Shown: positions 43,719 through 54,743 of the stretch, in pieces
Layout of the letters: each line of letters begins with the position of its first letter
Position numbering within the stretch: the stretch's first letter is position 1
Assembly: GCA_036245805.1 (NCBI GenBank)
Contig: BTRK01000004.1
Coordinates: forward strand, 45,820,690 to 45,884,689
DNA: 64,000 nt
Direction: 5' to 3'
Source of the DNA: Pristionchus mayeri
Taxonomy: Eukaryota > Nematoda > Chromadorea > Rhabditida > Neodiplogasteridae
Notes under the pieces: model-generated
What the model saw: the letters and a program-made list of their open reading frames with translations, nothing else
Told to the model about the DNA's origin: nothing
The model's database searches: none
Program-made: the position numbers and the translations under genes

Positions 43719-46240
43719 CTAGAATTCTTGGGATTTGTCCTCTCCCGCATTCTCCTGAGGTCCCATCTCTTCCTCACTAGAGTCCCCGAAATCGAAACCC
43801 TCTTTCTCATAATCCTCATAACCCGACTCCAGCTGAGCCTTCTCCTTCTCCTCCCACCAACTAATGAGCTCATCGTAGACATCATCTCGGGGAACACCCA
43901 TTCTTCGCATCACCCGTTGCTCGCTCAACTCGTCTCTCACGCGTAGACTTTCTTCCATAATCTGTAATTGCTCATACATATAATTCCGAAAACAGTCTTT
44001 CTTACCTCATCCCTCCAACAATGGGTGCCTTTTCCTCTCTTTCTCTTAATCGCTGCTACTAATCTTCCCTTCCTAGAAACGAGCGCATTTCCAATCTCTC
44101 CTCTCGTCCCTAATATGTCATCAAAAGCGAGACTATTATAGTGAAGAACGGACACTTTGGTCTTCAACGAGTAATAGTGGGGAGCGCTGCAATCGAATAT
44201 TATTTCCTTTCGATCATTCACTGACCAAGCGAATCTTTTCGGCGAATACATAAGACTGAGCGAGTGAAAAGATTCATTGATTGAAGTGTCGATGAGCGAG
44301 GCAGCAGAGAGGAAAGCCTTTACAAACTTGGGGGCGAACAGCATCTCTCTAACCGTTTCTAATTCTTTGCTGCCAGCCTACAATTAGTGACACGCTCGAA
44401 ATAGTTTAGCTTTCCCCTATTCAAACCTTCAATGTCAGTCGCTTTTCTCCCCTTTTCATCCTCTTCAGTTTCCCATGTTCGCACTACGTGATCAATTTGA
44501 ACTCATCACTCTATAAACATAACATACCGATGACACTCTACTGCATTAGTATCACCTTAGCCCACTTGTGTTTGCCCAGGATATGCATAACAAACGACTG
44601 AACAACTTCGAGGGCGCGAGGGCGATCTTCTTTCTTGGGATATGTCTTGTGCACATGGAACAGGTGGTTGAAAAATATTCGGTAGAAGGGTGCGAGGGCG
44701 GGATTTGCTTTCACCATCTTGAATGGTGTATGATTACGAAATTTATTAGATTTTCGTGTACACCCGACCTGCCACCATTCCTTTCTCAGGGACTTCTGAA
44801 CGTGCCACCAGTCTAGCGTCATCTCTATATTCGCTGTCTTTGGATCCTCGCGCAATATCTTGTTAACCATCATATTCTGATCACCTACTCTCCGTCTAGA
44901 ATACGTGGATGAATGGCTTTATTATTTATAAACGTCATCACCTTATTTCTATGCCGTTATCGATTAATTCGACAAGCGCTTGGTGGGTGCCCACTGATTC
45001 CATACGACAGGAAACTCCGTCTGAGATTGCAGATTATTCGTTTTAGTGCGGCAATTGTACCTATTCCTGGTAATCCCTTGTGTAATACGGCCGACGCGAT
45101 TGCAAGTTTCGTATGGCAATCGATGACCGTGTTTTTATTGTTAGTTGCCGTGTGGCCGGGAGCATCAAACTGTCCATCGATAGATACTTCTAGTCCATTA
45201 CCCTATTATAGAAATATCATAGATTTTCAAAAATACATGGGGATACCAAAGATGCATCAACCGCGATTTCTCTTGACATTTCTTGCCAGGAATCGTATAC
45301 TCGTTCGATAGATACGCTCCCAATTTCACGAACTGTCTTACGCATAATGCGGCCATCGAGGAACCTTGTTTTTTTTTAGATTTCATCAATTGTTTCGTAT
45401 CATTATTGCATGCTTAGTTGCCCCGATATTTATTGTTCAAAATTTTCATGATTACATTTATGTAAAGTTTATTGTTCAAAATTTTCATGATGACATTTAT
45501 GTAAAATCATTGATTATGTATTCTTTGAGTTCTGAATAATATACTTTCCACTTACATCTGTATGCGAAGCGATTGGAGAAAGTGATCGGGAGCGACGAAC
45601 CGAACCTGGTCCTGCCTGGAACGGGCCTGTGCTCCATGATCAGTCGATTTAGTATGTCTAATTGAGGATTGTAGGTCGATGATTCTACTGTGTCAAGATC
45701 GATCAATAGTTTGATGTTGTGTGCCTTATAGTTTTACTGCAGTTTATCGTAGATATAAATCTCCCATGGATGTTCATTCAGATTTCGTTAGGCTGCAGCT
45801 GAACTCACTTGTCTTCGTGGGGGTTGATGGTAAACTGGTTGTGTGGCAGCGAATTGGGATGGCGGAACGAGATCCGCTGGTCTAGTCGTGCGTAGGGGGA
45901 CAGTAGGGATGCAAACAGGGCGGACAACGACACTTCGGCGCTGAAGCAATGGGCAGGTGTATTCGTCACGCGGGCAGAAGAGGTTCATTTTAGTAAAACA
46001 ATTTATAGAACTCACGTCCTTGGGTAGTTCATCGGAGGGGGAGTCGAAGTGGCGCAAACACCATCTAGGCTCTTTCACCGAAGAGTGTCTATCCCTTAGA
46101 CGAGCTGTTCCCTGTTCATCTAGCCCCTGTCTGAGCAGCCACTCCCTTTGAAGCAGAGGTCTCGACCGACGAGGGAAGTTCCTTGTACTCTCCGCCTCCT
46201 CCCCACAGAGGAAGCAACGTCTCTTCTTAACGCTAGCCAT
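43719..46240 (-). CDS. THAP-like finger DDE transposase, multi-exon
   Basis: The start is at 46240 (ATG, MASVKKRR). The first exon, to about 45809, has a C2CH finger: CFLCGEE and, about 45 residues later, WCLRHFD, THAP-like. Later exons, with splice sites placed by eye: 45685-45556 (YNPQLDILNRLIMEHRPVPG); about 45310-45266 (DSWQEMSREIAVDASL); after a 44-bp intron, SIDGQFDAPGHTA with a catalytic-type D and CHTKLAIASAVLH; about 44890-44552 (MTLDWWHVQKSLRKEWW); about 44340-44010 (DTSINESFHSLSLMYSPKRF); and the last, 43963-43719, acidic, ending DKSQEF and a stop. The DGQFDAPGHTA, D-WH-KS-RK and E-FHS-PK blocks are typical of a THAP-associated DDE transposase family, probably Kolobok. No stop breaks the exons as I place them. 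It could also be a domesticated gene, but TTAA-flanked inverted ends surround it. Confidence 0.75.
45428..45512. repeat. 42-bp tandem duplication
   Basis: TTATTGTTCAAAATTTTCAT, continuing to ACATTTATGTAAA, occurs twice in a row with one or two mismatches, in an intron of the transposase gene. Confidence 0.75.
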
Positions 46241-46360
46241 GCTGAATTGGGTCTCGGCGAGCATAATCAAACAAAAATGGAAATAAGTAAAATTACAAAA
46301 AAATATAAAAGATCTATAAGACAAAAAGCACAGTAAGCCGAGCCCGTGAAAATAAAACTT

Positions 46361-46421
46361 CAAGACCGGAGCCGGAATTAATACCTTTTCAACCCGAGTA
46401 TTAATTCCGGCTCCGGTCTTG
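46361..46421. mobile_element. 61-bp hairpin MITE upstream of transposase
   Basis: CAAGACCGGAGCCGGAATTA and its exact complement form a 24-bp or longer stem with a short loop, flanked by the 5-bp direct repeat AACTT at 46356-46360 and 46422-46426. It lies 120 bp upstream of the transposase start codon and just inside the right end of the TTAA element. Confidence 0.75.
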
Positions 46422-46545
46422 AACTTTGATATTCATTCTTAGCTTAATTATTGATTTTTATTTTTTTATTTTTTGACAAAGATGAACGGAAAGGTGATAC
46501 ATTTCATATGGGCGGCAATGTTCTAAGAGTGCCAGGTCCCTTTAA

Positions 46546-47210
46546 GATTTGAGGTCATTGATAATTCTGGCACCTCGATTGGGGCTGTTATATGTTCTTT
46601 TTTCTCACTTTCTCCCGGTGTTTTGAGCAACCGCGTGGAGGAGATGTGCCCTACAATTGGAGATAATTCGACCTTGTAGCGTTTGTCGGTTGGAAACACT
46701 CCATAAATTATAACATTAGCAAAAAATACGGCAAAGAAGTGTGTTAATGATGTCGTACTGAGAAATCCCTCGTTTCACACGCTCTCTCGTTCCGTCGCTC
46801 CATTGAGAAAGCTCACGAAATGAGGCACGTGTCGATTTGGCACCACTAATTCCTTTCTTGGAGGTTGTTATCTCCCGTCGAGCAGAGGGGGTCAACGTCA
46901 TTTCGTCTTTGAGTGGAAGAGACCTTTGAAGGTTGTGGTGAGAAAGATTTCATGGAGGATTTGGGTAGGAAGTGAAATCGAACAGATGCCCAGACAGTAT
47001 TGAAAAGCAGAATGAATCAGAAATTTTATGGAAACATTTTGATTAGTTAAGAAAACAACTGATCTAGCCTTTTCTCTGGTTCTCAGCACTAAGTGAATTC
47101 ACGTTGCGAGTATCCGCTATCAGATCGGTGAGTAGTGGTGTGCAATTTCGAGCAGACGATACTTTTAATTAACATTATCATAAAACACACTATCTGAGAT
47201 AATCGGAATA
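46546..47210 (+). repeat. Decayed exon copy and repeat sequence
   Basis: 46848-46911 reads PFLEVVISRRAEGVNVISS and is followed by GAGTGGAAGAGACCTTTGAA, matching the exon-donor-intron pattern seen at 27668 and 14104, with the donor GT changed. No intact gene. Confidence 0.45.
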
Positions 47211-48232
47211 GACTTGGCACTGGCCGAAAATTCGAATTCCTGCTAACTTCACCAGTAGGTCGGCCTCCACGAGGGAAACCGACGAGCATCGGCAGAATGT
47301 CGATCCGCATCCGCGCGGGCGGGGCGCGGAATTTGAAAAATTAACTACGGTAGCTTCGAAATTTTAAAAGCGACTCCTATGACTGCGGCGGTAGGGGCGC
47401 TGCATCCCTTGACAAATTCTAAGACTTTTTTACTCCGCAGAGTTTTTCGATCAGATTCCATCTAACGCCTGAAATCGATAATTCCACTTTTAGTTCGTAC
47501 ATGAAAGCAGTTCCCCAGAAATTTTTCAAGAACTCCCCTAAATATTATTGGTGATCTAGCTTCTGCTTGACTCGATACATTCTCCCGTAGAACAGCGCGA
47601 TTCAACAAGACGCGTAAGTTGGTCAACATGAATTTTGAATGAATTATGGTGTAATTTTTAGGTTACGGTATGCGAGTGCGAAGTTAGGGCGACATTTCCC
47701 AACAGGTGTTAAATGGTCTGAAAATCAATTTGAAGCTATCCTACACCAATTGGGACAAGTCGTCCAACTTTGTGCACTCACCTACAGTAACCCAAAAATT
47801 ACACCATAATTCATTTTGACCAACTTACGCGCCTAGTTGAATCGCGCTGTTCTACGGGAGTAGGTGTCGATTCAAGCAGAAGCTAGATCACCAATAATAT
47901 TTAGGGGAGTTCTTGAAAAATTTCTGGGGAACTGCTTTCATGTACGAAACAAAAGTGGAATTATCGATTTCCGGCCTTAGATGGAATCTGATCGAAAAAC
48001 TCTCCGAAGTAAAAAAGTCTTAGAATTTGTCAAGGAATGCAGCGCCCCTACCCCCGCAGTGATTGGAGTCGATATAAAAATTTCGAAGCTACCGTAGTTA
48101 ATTTGTCGATATCCGCGCCCGCGACCGCGCGGATGCGGATCGCAAATCTGGCGATGCTCGTCGATTTCCCTCGTGGAGGCCGACCAATTGGCGACGTCAG
48201 TAGGAATTATAATTATCGGCCAGTGCCAAGTC
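47211..48232. mobile_element. 1.02-kb palindrome P4
   Basis: The arms 47211-47690 and 47775-48232 pair closely, beginning GACTTGGCACTGGCCGA and ending TCGGCCAGTGCCAAGTC, with a loop of roughly 90 bp. Internal pairs include AATTATGGTGTAATTTTTAG and CTAGATCACCAATAATATTT. No coding content and no clear target duplication. Confidence 0.75.
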
Positions 48233-49110
48233 GCTGAAGAAATATGTTGATTCTCTCAGATAGTCTGTTATATATGTTCAATTTCACAGATAGTCTCTCT
48301 TATTATTTTATTTAATTTTACGACAAAGGCTATGTATCGGCTCTCGCAGATAGATTACTATCTCTTCATTTGTTTCCTCTACACTGTCTCTATTCTATCA
48401 GTCTTGATTAATGACACCCACTGTCGTCATGTAATCTGTCCCTCTGGGAACGCAAAAGTGATGAGTCAGGCAAATCGTTTTTCACGAAAGAAAATGAATT
48501 CACTGGCGTAAGGTTAGTGAAACACACACCTAGTCTCTTAGAAAACTCTTAGAAAACCACAACATTGTTCTCTTACAAGGGGTCGGCAAAAGTCAACGAA
48601 GGCTTTTCTTCAAATGAACCTAATGGGACTTTTAGCACTGATGAAGGATGCTCCAACTTTGGCTCTCCGAAAAAATCGTTTAAAAAATTCTATGAAATTC
48701 GATTTTTGGTCATATCTCAGTTCAAAATTATCATTTCAACATTTTAAAGAATGCTAGAGAAAGATCTCGACGAGTACAATACATTCTTCGAAGTGGGCCG
48801 AAACGCTAAAATGACTGGTTCTCGAGATATTTTAAAAAAACCTAATTTTTATCACCATTTGAAGCTTCTTTCTGAAATATCTCGAGAGATAGGAAATTAT
48901 TAAATTGCTCTGAATTCCGTGTTCGCTGGTTTTTTGAAACCTTGTGAATTTGTGATATACGTTTTCCATATGTGCCCAGTGCGTCTGAATATGCATTCGG
49001 TCATCAAGACATTTCAGAAAAAAAGTCACTTCTTATATTTTGCTTGCGAACTAACGAACCAAACATGTTAAAACTTTTATTATCCTTTGCGTCTTCTTCC
49101 TTTTTATTTG
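48233..49110. other. No gene recognised
   Basis: Non-coding. 48405-48480 (TCGTCATGTAATCTGTCCCT) resembles 28835-28900 and 16020-16100 in the same orientation. 48900-49020 weakly resembles the repeat at 49920-50000. Confidence 0.4.
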
Positions 49111-49113
49111 GAT

Positions 49114-49180
49114 GAGACACATTCTGCAGGATGTTATCGCCTGCAGGGCTGTTGCAATCAACTCTCAAGAAAACTCTACC
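49114..49180 (+). pseudogene. Decayed exon, GINS family copy
   Basis: Reads RHILQDVIACRAVAINSQEN and then meets a stop where the donor would be: CTGAGTGCAGACGG compared with GGTGAGTGCAGAC at 49633. Confidence 0.45.
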
Positions 49181-49563
49181 TGAGTGCAGACGGAAGGAGC
49201 GAAAATGATGTACTTACAATATTGTAAATTGGTATATGACCCGTCAAATCGAAGCTGCACTTGTTCTTGAATAACTGAAGATTGTTTAGCCATGGATAAG
49301 ACGGGCGCTTAGATTCGCAAACTTTATTTCAAAATCACATTAGGAACCAGTGCATTTCCAAGTGAATGATTATGCAATTATATTTTATAATTTCTATTTG
49401 AAAAAACCTAAAAATAATTATCAGTACCAAATTCTGTCATAATTTCCCGGTTTGTTTCTTCATCACGCGGTATTCACTCCCATGATGAGAGGCTGTCTCC
49501 ATGTTTTCGTGACCCATGATAGTCACAAAAATATCTTGAGGAAAGTGCATTATTTCGCTTATA

Positions 49564-49633
49564 CAGTTCCTGTACGTTGTTATCTCCAGTTGGGCTGATA
49601 GCATCAGCCCCGACAACATGCCCACGCTGATCG
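49564..49633 (+). pseudogene. Decayed exon, GINS family copy
   Basis: Reads QFLYVVISSWADSISPDNMP then TLI and ends at a good donor (ATCG|GTGAGTGC). Of the family copies it has the longest open reading with an intact donor. Confidence 0.5.
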
Positions 49634-49719
49634 GTGAGTGCAGACTACCGACGGCCTTTATTTCATACTGTTTTTGTAAGAATTTAGATAATTGCGGTTT
49701 CGCATTTCCCGAAGTCACG

Positions 49720-50030
49720 CTTAGTGAGTAGGGGTATCACGATACGCAAATAAGCCGTCCAAGTTGAGAGTATTCAATAGATCTTCATTATCCCTGCTAA
49801 TGAAAAAAAAGAGATGAGTCGGTCAGTCCCGATTGTTTGAGTACAGACGATTATTATTCTGTATGTTGTTCGGAAGTTTGCATAATCATGGCTAGACTGA
49901 GATTGAAAATTTTAGAACTATGCTAAATTCTTCGGCAGCTCGTTTTTGAAACCTGGTGAATTGTGGCTATTCGTTTTGCCCATCTGTCCAGTGAGATTGT
50001 TCGTGCAATTCATAGTCGGAATCTCTTTGA
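49720..50030 (+). repeat. Dispersed repeat K, copy without MITE
   Basis: Parallels 12751-13140 and shows the unoccupied target (CCCGATTGTTTGAGTACAG) of the 90-bp MITE. Confidence 0.65.
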
Positions 50031-50034
50031 AAAA

Positions 50035-50180
50035 CCCCTACATATAATATCCCATTAAGTTGCTAACTAACGAATCAATTAAATTACAGAAATACAAAAT
50101 TAAAATCCGTTAGACTGCAGATTGTGCCAAGTTTGAGAATAATATCCTTGTATAGGAAGAGATCGATAATGTTTACGATC
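50035..50180 (+). repeat. Dispersed repeat J, copy 2
   Basis: Near-identical to 940-1082, same orientation, ending at GAAGAGATCGATAATGTTT. Confidence 0.7.
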
Positions 50181-50261
50181 GATAATGCAACTGGTAAACA
50201 AGGTGCGAGAGAAATAGGGAGAAAGTCAATTTTCCTAAAAACAATTTTTCTCGGGGTAAAA

Positions 50262-50310
50262 AAACTCGGGGTTTCTCGGGGTTTCTCGGTTTCTCGGGGT
50301 TCTCGGGGTA
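50262..50310. repeat. 10-bp tandem TCGGGGTTTC
   Basis: About five units of TCGGGGTTTC or shortened forms in tandem. Short frames through it (VSRGFS on +, PEKPRN on -) are artefacts of the repeat. Confidence 0.75.
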
Positions 50311-50803
50311 CGTAGATTCCGAATGTGAAGAGATCTCATCTGGAGATCTCATCTCATTTTTCGTGATAATTGGGCCCGATCTGAGCAGTTTGAACATTTT
50401 TTTCAAACGCCACTTGCGGGCTTCGGAATGTTGGGAATATGCGGTTTCAAAACGGTTCCTCATCCAAAAAAGAAATTCCGATTAATCATAGGAACTTGTA
50501 TTACTTCCTTACCATTTGCTCCAATTGTTGCTTCTTGTACTCACGTTGAAATGCGAAAAGTATAGTGATATTCGCTACTTTATTTTTCGCGTGAATCGAG
50601 TTTTACCGAAAACATCAGGGAAACATTGTTTTCCGGAAACAGTTTTTCAATATAATTATTTTATTGGCCGATTGTTTGTTATTGTTCCTCGCATCCTCAA
50701 AAGATCAGACCCAAAAAACTCGCCATTCCCACTTGAAATAATATTATTTATTTGTAGCGGCGTTTGGGTTTCACCGCGCTTGAACCCAAGCGCGATGGCT
50801 CAT
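50311..50803. other. No gene recognised
   Basis: No recognised coding or repeat structure between the tandem repeat and foldback FB4. Confidence 0.4.
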
Positions 50804-50811
50804 GACAATGC

Positions 50812-51185
50812 GGGGGGACGATATTTGCGCAAACGACATTTGCGCAACTAAGCACCTCTCGATTGGCAGGAGGCGTAGCAACTTGAGAGTTGTTGCATTG
50901 TTACCAGTATGCACTGTACTACATTTTCATATATAAATTTTGTTGCCAGGCGATATTGAGTTTTACCCCAAATCAACGACCCGGGGTTCATGGTATATGG
51001 ATTTCCACGACCCCCTACGACCCCGATACGTTGAAACTCAATATCGCCTGGTAACAAAATTTATATATGAAAATGAAGTACAGGGCATACTGGTAACAAT
51101 GCAACAACTCCCAAGTTGCTACGCCTCCTGCCAAGCGAGAGGTGCTTAGTTGCGCAAATGTCGTTTGCGCAAATGTCGTCCCCCC
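50812..51185. mobile_element. Foldback element FB4 (374 bp)
   Basis: The left end GGGGGGACGATATTTGCGCA (50812) and right end TGCGCAAATGTCGTCCCCCC (51185) are flanked by the 8-bp direct repeat GACAATGC at 50804-50811 and 51186-51193. Two tandem GA(T/C)ATTTGCGCAAAC units lie at each end. The arms pair over nearly the full length and share AACAATGCAACAACTCCCAA with FB1. This is the cleanest uninterrupted member of the family. Confidence 0.93.
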
Positions 51186-51254
51186 GACAATGCGATTGAG
51201 ACTTTTTGGCTAATTCAACAACATTGTTTCAGAAAAAAGAATAGTATATAGTCA

Positions 51255-51560
51255 ATTTTATGATATGTATCAGCCCCCGAGAGTTGTAGTGTGCATCAGA
51301 TCATCGAGATTTGCCTCATAAAACAACCATCGTAATTTGCAATTCTTGCTATTCGAACCGATGAACACAGTCGTGAAAACGAGATAACAATCGGATTAGA
51401 CGAACACTCGATATCTCACTTTTTCGAGTATTTCTTCGTTATGCTTCTCGCTTGGATTCTTAATGGATAAGTCACGCTTCGACCATTGTTGAGATTGGTG
51501 TTTCACTAATGATTCATCTTCCCGAAGATACAGTGCTGCACGATGTCTTGAACATTTCTT
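51255..51560 (+). repeat. Dispersed repeat A, copy
   Basis: Contains TCAGCCCCCGAGAGTTG, GTTATGCTTCTCGCTTGGAT, CGACCATTGTTGAGATTGGT and TGATTCATCTTCCCGAAGAT in order, + orientation. Confidence 0.65.
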
Positions 51561-51812
51561 GAGCAATAGATGCAAATCCAATAAGATAATAAAGTTAGAG
51601 ACCGTAGGCTCCGCCCACTTTGAGGGAGAAAGGGTTGCCTCAAAATCTGGACCGAGCGACTACAATGCGAATTCGCAACCAAAAAAATTGAAAAAAATAT
51701 TTTTATGTAGGTCTGAGGAGCCTCTACAAACTACAGGGTGCCCATCATGAAAAATCTTGTTAGAAATATCTCAAAAGTATTGATTTAGGGTTAAGAATGT
51801 GTTCTATTGGAT

Positions 51813-54734
51813 CAATCAATCAATTTATCTTATCAGGCAATAGACGCTCAGAAGATGATAGGTCGATATTCTTCATTAGTTGCACTCCACCAGTGGGTGC
51901 CAATAGCTCGGGTTAGGTCGTCTCTCCATCGTGCGCGAGGCTTTCCAGGGGGTAGGGAATCCAGACGGATTCCTGTTGTAGGGGATCCAGACGGTTGTTG
52001 CGCGGCTCCACTGCTCCATTTCCATTCTTCTGACCTTGAGGGCCCAGCGCGCTTTCCTTTTCAATCCTTCCTCAATCCAATCCCGCAGCTTCGTCATACC
52101 ACGCACGCGCTCGTTCCTCCAACGGTCTCTCAATGTTACTCCCACCATCTTCCGTTCCATCTTCCGTTGAGTCACTGCCAGTCGCTCTTTCTCACTTGCC
52201 CGTAGCGCCCACACTTCACTTCCGTAGAGAACGGTGGCTGTGATGCAGCTCTCGAAGACTCGTCTCCTGATCTTCATGGGAAGAAGGCGGGAGGAGAGCA
52301 GATGCGATAGCTTGCTCCAGGCCAACCACCCCAATCGAATCCGATGCTCTATTTCGTCGGAATGATCCAGGGGAAGAGTGATTCTACCTCCTAGATAGGT
52401 GGCACTTTCGACGAATTCGAACCGCAGATTATTGATGATGATTGGTTTGCGGGTAGAGGAGCAGGAGGTGAGCAGATTGGTCTTGTTTGCATTGACTTCG
52501 AGACCCACTCTGCTGCACGCATCCATCAGCTTCTTCAACATCCGTTCCAATTCCGGCCGAGATTTCGCGACGAGGGCCACATCATCTGCGTACTCCAGGT
52601 GGCAAAGGTTCCTCCCGTCGATTCGAATCCCGTCGTTCTCCCAATCGATGTTGTCCATGGCTGATCGTAGAACTGCGTTGAAGAGACGAGGCGAGAGGGT
52701 ATCCCCTTGGCGGACTCCTCTACGCACAGTCACGGGAACGAGCTCCTCACTAACTCGAATGAGTGTGGAGGAGGACTCGTAGAGACGCCGCAACACGTGG
52801 ACGAGGGAGGGATGGGCTCCGAACGAGAGCTTGCCAGCAGGTATTCCACTCCACACAGTCGAACGCCTTCTTGAAGTCGACGAACGCCAAGTAGAGTGGG
52901 ATACCGTACTCAGAGGTTCGTTCAGTGACCTGCTTGATGGCATGCAGGTTGTCGAGAGTACTGTAACCGCGCCGGAAACCGGTTTGGGTCGAGGACTCTG
53001 TTTCTTCAAGCACAGTTTCGAGTCTCTGAAGGATGACTTTGGTCATTGTCTTCAGGGAAACGGTGAGGAGGGAGATGGGACGGAAGTTCCCAATGTTGGT
53101 AGGGTCTCCTTTCTTGTGCAGAAGAGTGACAATTGCTTCAGTCAGGTCGCTTGGAACAGCCTCTCCATCTACCAGATAGTTGAGTAGATCAGCGATAACG
53201 GGAGCAAGGTGGTTTCGAGAGTGGTATAGCATATCAGGGAGAATGCCATCCGAACCGGGTGAGTGACCACACTTGAGTTGGGACATCGCTTTGCTGACCT
53301 CATCGGGTAGGAAGGGAGGAAGGGGATCCAGAGGCTGAGGAGGGACTGGGAGTGGACACGGAACTGCAGGGGTGTAGAGACCCTCAAAGAAGCTCTGGAC
53401 CACTGTCTTGGTGGCTGCTTGAGAGAGCGCACCAGTTACAGGGTCGGGAACTAGAAGGCGCTTCTTTGAGGTTTGCAGACTCAGCATGCTCTTCACGATG
53501 CTCCTTCCCATGGTTGCTGCTTGCCGTGCTTGCGCCTCCTTTCGCTTCCTGATGTCATCGACGAAACTCGTCCGGGCAGCTTTGCAGGCAGCTGAGTAGG
53601 CGACAGCTTGTTGGGAGTTGGATTGCATTTGATGGCGTGTCGCTAGGAGCTTCCGCGTTCCACTCGAGATCCAGGAAGGGGATTGGCGCTTCCTCCAACA
53701 GTTCGTTGCCGCGGTCTCCGTGAAAGCCTTTACCGTAGTATAGGCATCGGTGGCAGAACTGGGGCGGGCAAGGGGCAGTGACGCGAGAAGGGATGCGTTG
53801 GCAGTAAAAGCGGATCGATCAAAATCTAGCCGCTCCCTGCATCTTTTCTGCCTCGCCTTGCCAGGGAGGGTGAGGCACATCCGGACAAGGCGATGGTCGG
53901 AGTCAAACTCAAACCGACCAACGACTCCACAGTTGACTACCCTCGCTGTGATGGGCGCTGCAACGTAGTCAATTTGGTGGAATGCGGAGCCGTTGGGGGA
54001 TCGCCAGGTCCAGATTCGACCGTGCCTTCTCTTGGGGAACGTGTTCAGGATGCGCAGTCTGTTCCTCACGCAGAGCTCAGTGAAGCAGCGTCCGCGTGAG
54101 TTCGGTGTGGGAGAGGCGAAGTTGCCGACAAATCTTTCATTGCCAGGTTCCCTCGCCACTCGACAGTTGAAATCACCGACCAGAACTGGCATATGACCTC
54201 TTGGGGCACTCTGCAGGGCGGTCTCAACCTGGTCTAGGAAGTCTTCGTACGCGTCGTCATCGTAGGAAGACGTGGGGGCATACGCGCAGACCAGGAAGAG
54301 CCGCAGATCGGGGAGGAGCAGAGTGGCTAGACGAGGGGAGAGGCCATTGAACACTGCTCCGCGCGCGAGTTGCGGTCGAAGCAAAAATGCCACGCCTTGG
54401 GAAGCAGTGGGCCCGCCCGAGTGGTAGATTACAGTGCCTGAGGATGTAAGATTGAACGAGGCACAACCCACAATCCTTGCTTCCTGCACTGCAACCACGT
54501 CCCACTTGATGTTGTCGAGGGCGAGTTCCATCTCCGTCTGCTTCTCCCTTGGGCCGAGCGTCCTGGCGTTGATGGTGCCGATGTAGAAGTGGCGACCCAT
54601 CGTGGCGGCGTACAACTCCCGCGTGCCAAAGCTTCTGGGAGAGGGAATCCGGGCGGGCGGAACCGGAGACGGAGAGACGAAATCGCACTCAACCGCTCGC
54701 CACACACTTGAGAACCCAGAATGACTTGAGAACA
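51813..54734 (-). mobile_element. RTE-type LINE, copy 2
   Basis: 2.9-kb LINE in the opposite orientation to copy 1 and very similar to it, flanked by the 9-bp direct repeat CTATTGGAT at 51804-51812 and 54735-54743. The tail (ATCA)n lies at 51813-51825 on the + strand. The 5' end is within a few bases of the copy 1 start. Confidence 0.93.
51848..54600 (-). pseudogene. RTE endonuclease-RT, two frameshifts
   Basis: From the ATG at 54600 the endonuclease domain (TINARTLG, AVQEARI, VGDFNC, SDH) and the first part of reverse transcriptase (FVDFKKAFD) are open. A 5-base deletion near 52827-52831, compared with copy 1 (CAAGCCCTCCTCTCG shortened to CAAGCTCTCG), shifts the frame before motif B. The RT continues in another frame with GVRQGDTLSPRLFN and LEYADD. 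A 17-26-base tandem duplication near 51950-51985 (CCGTCTGGAT-CCCTAC twice) breaks the last residues. The copy cannot make a full enzyme. Confidence 0.92.
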
Positions 54735-54743
54735 CTATTGGAT

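Larger units (their letters stand above)
40758..46541. mobile_element. TTAA-type (Kolobok-like) transposon with captured RP genes
   Basis: The left end AGGGACCTGG (40758) is preceded by TTAA at 40754-40757. The right end CCAGGTCCCT (ending 46541) is followed by TTAA at 46542-46545. Between them lie a minus-strand, multi-exon transposase gene with a THAP-like finger (46240-43719) and, on the + strand, intron-containing pieces of RPS18 and RPS2 (41579-43590). TTAA duplications, AGGG ends and THAP-bearing transposases are traits of the Kolobok superfamily. The family call and the single-element reading are inference: the inverted ends are only about 10 bp, and TTAA plus AGGGACCTGG could in principle coincide by chance. 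A hairpin MITE is inserted at 46361-46421. Confidence 0.65.

Noticed and set aside
43719..46240. Ordinary host THAP-domain gene
   Set aside because: Considered, but the DDE-type blocks and the flanking TTAA plus inverted AGGGACCTGG ends fit a transposase better; domestication remains possible.
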